Source: Bacteroidota bacterium
GTDB lineage: Bacteria > Bacteroidota > Bacteroidia > Chitinophagales > Chitinophagaceae
Assembly: GCA_023396345.1 (NCBI GenBank)
Contig: JAEWWO010000285.1
Location: forward strand, 1-7,724
Direction: 5' to 3'
Length of the DNA stretch: 7,724 nucleotides
Shown here: piece by piece, positions 5,720 through 7,724 of the stretch
Numbering within the stretch: the stretch's first letter is position 1
Layout: each line of letters starts with the position of its first letter
The notes under the pieces: model-generated
Seen by the model: the letters and a program-made list of their open reading frames with translations, nothing else
Told to the model about the DNA's origin: nothing
The model's database searches: none
Program-made: the position numbers and the translations under genes

Positions 5720-6936
5720 ATGGGAAAAGCCGGCAAGGCTTCTGTGTGGTTCATCTTCATTACATTGCTTATAGCATTACAGGCTGGGGATTGATAATAC
5801 CTGTAATGCCTGATTTGATTGCGGGCATTATCAAAGGTGATTTAAGCGATGCCTCGGAATATGCCGGCTGGCTTGGGATGGCATATGCATTGGCACAATT
5901 TATTTTCGCTCCCTTTTTAGGTAATTTGAGTGACAGATTCGGCAGACGTCCCGTGCTGCTTATTTCTTTATTAGGGTTTACCGCCAATTATATCTTTCTG
6001 TATTTTGCAGATACCATTACCTTATTGTTTATCGGCAGAATATTATCCGGTATTACGGGAGCAAGTATCACAACAGCATCGGCATACATTGCAGATATCA
6101 GTACTGATAAAAACCGTGCTCAAAATTTTGGAATGATTGGTGCCGCCTTTGGTCTGGGCTTTATATTGGGTCCGGTGCTGGGAGGATTTTTAGGACATTA
6201 CGGAGAGAGAGTTCCGTTTCTGGCAGCAGCAGTTTTATGTTTTCTCAACTGGCTGTATGGCTTGTTTGTCTTACCCGAATCACTTGACAAAGCGCACAGA
6301 AAACCTTTTGAATTAAAGAAAGCCAACCCGATTGGTGCATTCGCATTTCTAAGAAAAATTCCCAACGTTGGAAAACTGATATTGGTATTAACGCTCATCT
6401 ATGTTGCTCAACATTCCATAAATTCAGTATGGAATTTTTATACAATGGAGAAATTTGGGTGGACAACAAGAATGGTGGGCATCTCTTTGGGGGTGCTGGG
6501 TTTGCTGATGGGCTTGGTTCAGGCTGGATTGATAAGACTAACCAAAAAATGGCTGGGAGATGAGAAAAGCGTTTACTGGGGATTACTATTGTATGCGGTG
6601 GGACTCTTTCTGCTGGCAATAGCTTCAGAGTCATGGATGATATTTGTATTTTTAATTCCTTATTCACTTGCAGGCATTGCAGGGCCTTCGTTACAATCAA
6701 TCATCACAGCTAAAGTAGCTTTGAACGATCAGGGTAAATTGCAGGGAGCTTTAACAAGTTTAATGAGTCTCACTTCAGTTGTTGGTCCGCCCGTAATGAC
6801 AGGCTTATTTCATTTCTTTACAAAAAAAGAAACACCCATATATTTTCCGGGTGCTCCAATGATTTTAGGATGTATAATTATGCTGATAAGCGCGATAATT
6901 GCCTATTATGATTTACGCAAGAAAACGAACTTGTAA
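5720..6936 (+). CDS. TetA-like (TCR/Tet family) MFS transporter with apparent single-base frameshift in TM1
   Basis: The main frame (from 5746 to 6936, 396 codons if begun at GTG) encodes about 11 complete transmembrane helices of a major facilitator drug:proton antiporter-like protein in the inner membrane. Motif A GNLSDRFGRRPVLL follows TM2, and the TM4-TM5 signatures SAYIADIS and GLGFILGPVLGG are intact. The natural start appears to be ATG 5720, which gives MGKAGKASVWFIFITLLI, the usual family N-terminus, but this frame stops at 5792-5794. The remaining TM1 (ITGWGLIIPVMPDLI) continues in the other frame from 5776. Adding one base between 5774 and 5775 joins them as FITLLI-D-ITGWGLIIP, a 405-residue protein of normal family length. 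As sequenced, the gene is either frameshifted, mis-sequenced, or translated from GTG 5746 without the TM1 aspartate. The substrate cannot be assigned; calling it tetracycline resistance would be unsupported. Its 3' end overlaps the phosphorylase gene on the opposite strand by 24 bases. Confidence 0.88.
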
Positions 6937-7724
6937 TTTTTCAACAATACCTTTGAACACCGCTGATAGCTTGGGTTCTGCGGCTTTGGCTGCTTCCAGC
7001 ACTTCTTCATGTGTAATTTTATTTTCTGTTTCGCGAATGCCTTCGTCAGTAACTACACTTATACAAAACACACGCATGCCTGCATGATTGGCTACAATAT
7101 TTTCCTGCACAGTACTCATACCTACTAAATCGCCTCCCATCATTTTTATGAATCTGTATTCTGCGTGCGTTTCAAAAGTAGGTCCTGTAACACCTACATA
7201 CACCCCTTCTTTTAGTTTGAAATTATTTTCTGCTGCAATATCAAAAGCAAGTGTTTTCAATTCTTTTGAATAAGGTTCGCTCATATCAGGGAAACGCGTA
7301 CCCAGCTCTTCTATATTTTTTCCGATGAGCGGATTAGGCTGAAAGAAACTGATATGATCGGTTATCACCACTAAATCTCCCACTTTAAAATCAGGATTAA
7401 CACTTCCGGCAGCATTGGAAAGCAATAATGTGTTTACACCCAGCATTTTCATTACACGAATGGGGAATGTAACCTGTTCGGTTGCATATCCTTCATAAAA
7501 ATGAAACCTTCCGGACATAGCAACTATATTCTTTCCGCCTAATTCTCCAAAAATTAATTTACCGGAATGACCTTTTACCGTACTCACCGGAAAGTGAGGA
7601 ATTTCTTCGTAAGGAATTTCTTTTTCTATCTGTATTTCATTCACCAGATTGCCCAGTCCGCTTCCTAAAACAATGGCGGCTGCATACTCTTTATCGTACA
7701 CACTTTTAATGTAGGCTACGGTTT
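6913..7724 (-). CDS. punA: purine-nucleoside phosphorylase, trimeric family 2 type (N-terminus cut by window edge)
   Basis: The enzyme splits purine (deoxy)nucleosides with phosphate into free base and (deoxy)ribose 1-phosphate, a cytoplasmic purine salvage step. The frame is open to base 7724 and reads TVAYIKSVYDKEY before the GTG at 7699-7701, so that GTG is internal and roughly ten N-terminal residues are missing. Counting from that codon as residue 1, visible active-site motifs are VLGSGLGN (phosphate loop, 11-18), GRFHFYEGY (H67 and Y69), SNAAGS (95-100), GPTFETHAEYR (E177, equal to human Glu201), GMSTVQE (M195, S196) and ITHEEV (H231, equal to human His257). The base-recognition Asn of human PNP (Asn243 in SLITN) is replaced by Asp219 (SVVTDEG, codon at 7045-7047). 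The last few codons overlap the convergent transporter gene. Confidence 0.95.
   Translation of the reverse strand, partial: TVAYIKSVYDKEYAAAIVLGSGLGNLVNEIQIEKEIPYEEIPHFPVSTVKGHSGKLIFGELGGKNIVAMSGRFHFYEGYATEQVTFPIRVMKMLGVNTLLLSNAAGSVNPDFKVGDLVVITDHISFFQPNPLIGKNIEELGTRFPDMSEPYSKELKTLAFDIAAENNFKLKEGVYVGVTGPTFETHAEYRFIKMMGGDLVGMSTVQENIVANHAGMRVFCISVVTDEGIRETENKITHEEVLEAAKAAEPKLSAVFKGIVEKLQVRFLA

Noticed and set aside
5765..5780. Programmed -1 ribosomal frameshift in the transporter
   Set aside because: The crossover sequence (CTT ATA GCA TTA) contains no X XXY YYZ slippery heptamer, no upstream Shine-Dalgarno-like stimulator and no strong downstream hairpin; a lost base explains the data more simply.
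6395..6700. Minus-strand 101-codon open frame inside the transporter gene
   Set aside because: It lies wholly opposite a strongly supported coding region and has no family resemblance or start context.

Overview
The window looks like chromosomal DNA from a Bacteroidota bacterium, probably of the Chitinophagaceae/Sphingobacteriia type. This is an inference from several things: AT-rich DNA, A/T-rich leaders with no clear Shine-Dalgarno sequence before the start codons, two TAnnTTTG motifs of the Bacteroidota -7 type placed just upstream of genes, and the protein flavour throughout. No phage, integrase, transposase, CRISPR array, tRNA or rRNA was seen. The gene content is ordinary housekeeping and carbohydrate metabolism. 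I did not find a convincing new multi-gene system; the interesting points are local ones.

Layout, left to right. (1) 1-396 (+): the C-terminal end of a DEAD-box RNA helicase with a DbpA-type RNA-binding domain, cut by the window edge. (2) 541-2517 (+): glycogen branching enzyme GlgB, overlapping by 11 bases a lipoprotein cyclophilin-type peptidyl-prolyl isomerase (2507-3106, +). (3) 3099-3207: three short-period degenerate repeats (6, 8 and 7 bp) packed between convergent genes and running into both stop codons. (4) 3199-4716 (-): a secreted GHL10 (DUF187) glycosyl hydrolase-like protein with a C-terminal FN3-like domain, starting at GTG. (5) 4854-5414 (+): a maltose/galactoside-type sugar O-acetyltransferase, divergent from the GHL10 gene. 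(6) 5415-5719: a non-coding gap holding a 100-bp GC-rich hairpin-rich island (60% GC by hand count at 5501-5600, against 19% in the next 100 bases). (7) 5720-6936 (+): a TetA-like (TCR/Tet) MFS transporter whose first transmembrane helix is split by an apparent single-base loss at about 5774. (8) 6913-7724 (-): a trimeric-type purine nucleoside phosphorylase, cut at its N-terminus by the window edge and overlapping the transporter tail-to-tail by 24 bases.

How the genes fit together: GlgB belongs to glycogen synthesis, the acetyltransferase and the GHL10 protein also act on sugars or glycans, and the phosphorylase serves purine salvage. Apart from the glgB-cyclophilin overlap there is no strong operon logic; strand changes separate most genes. 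The best candidates for a second look are the transporter frameshift, which falls exactly where the family has its conserved TM1 aspartate; the GC-rich island; the composite repeat block; and an Asp in place of the usual Asn at the base-recognition position of the phosphorylase.
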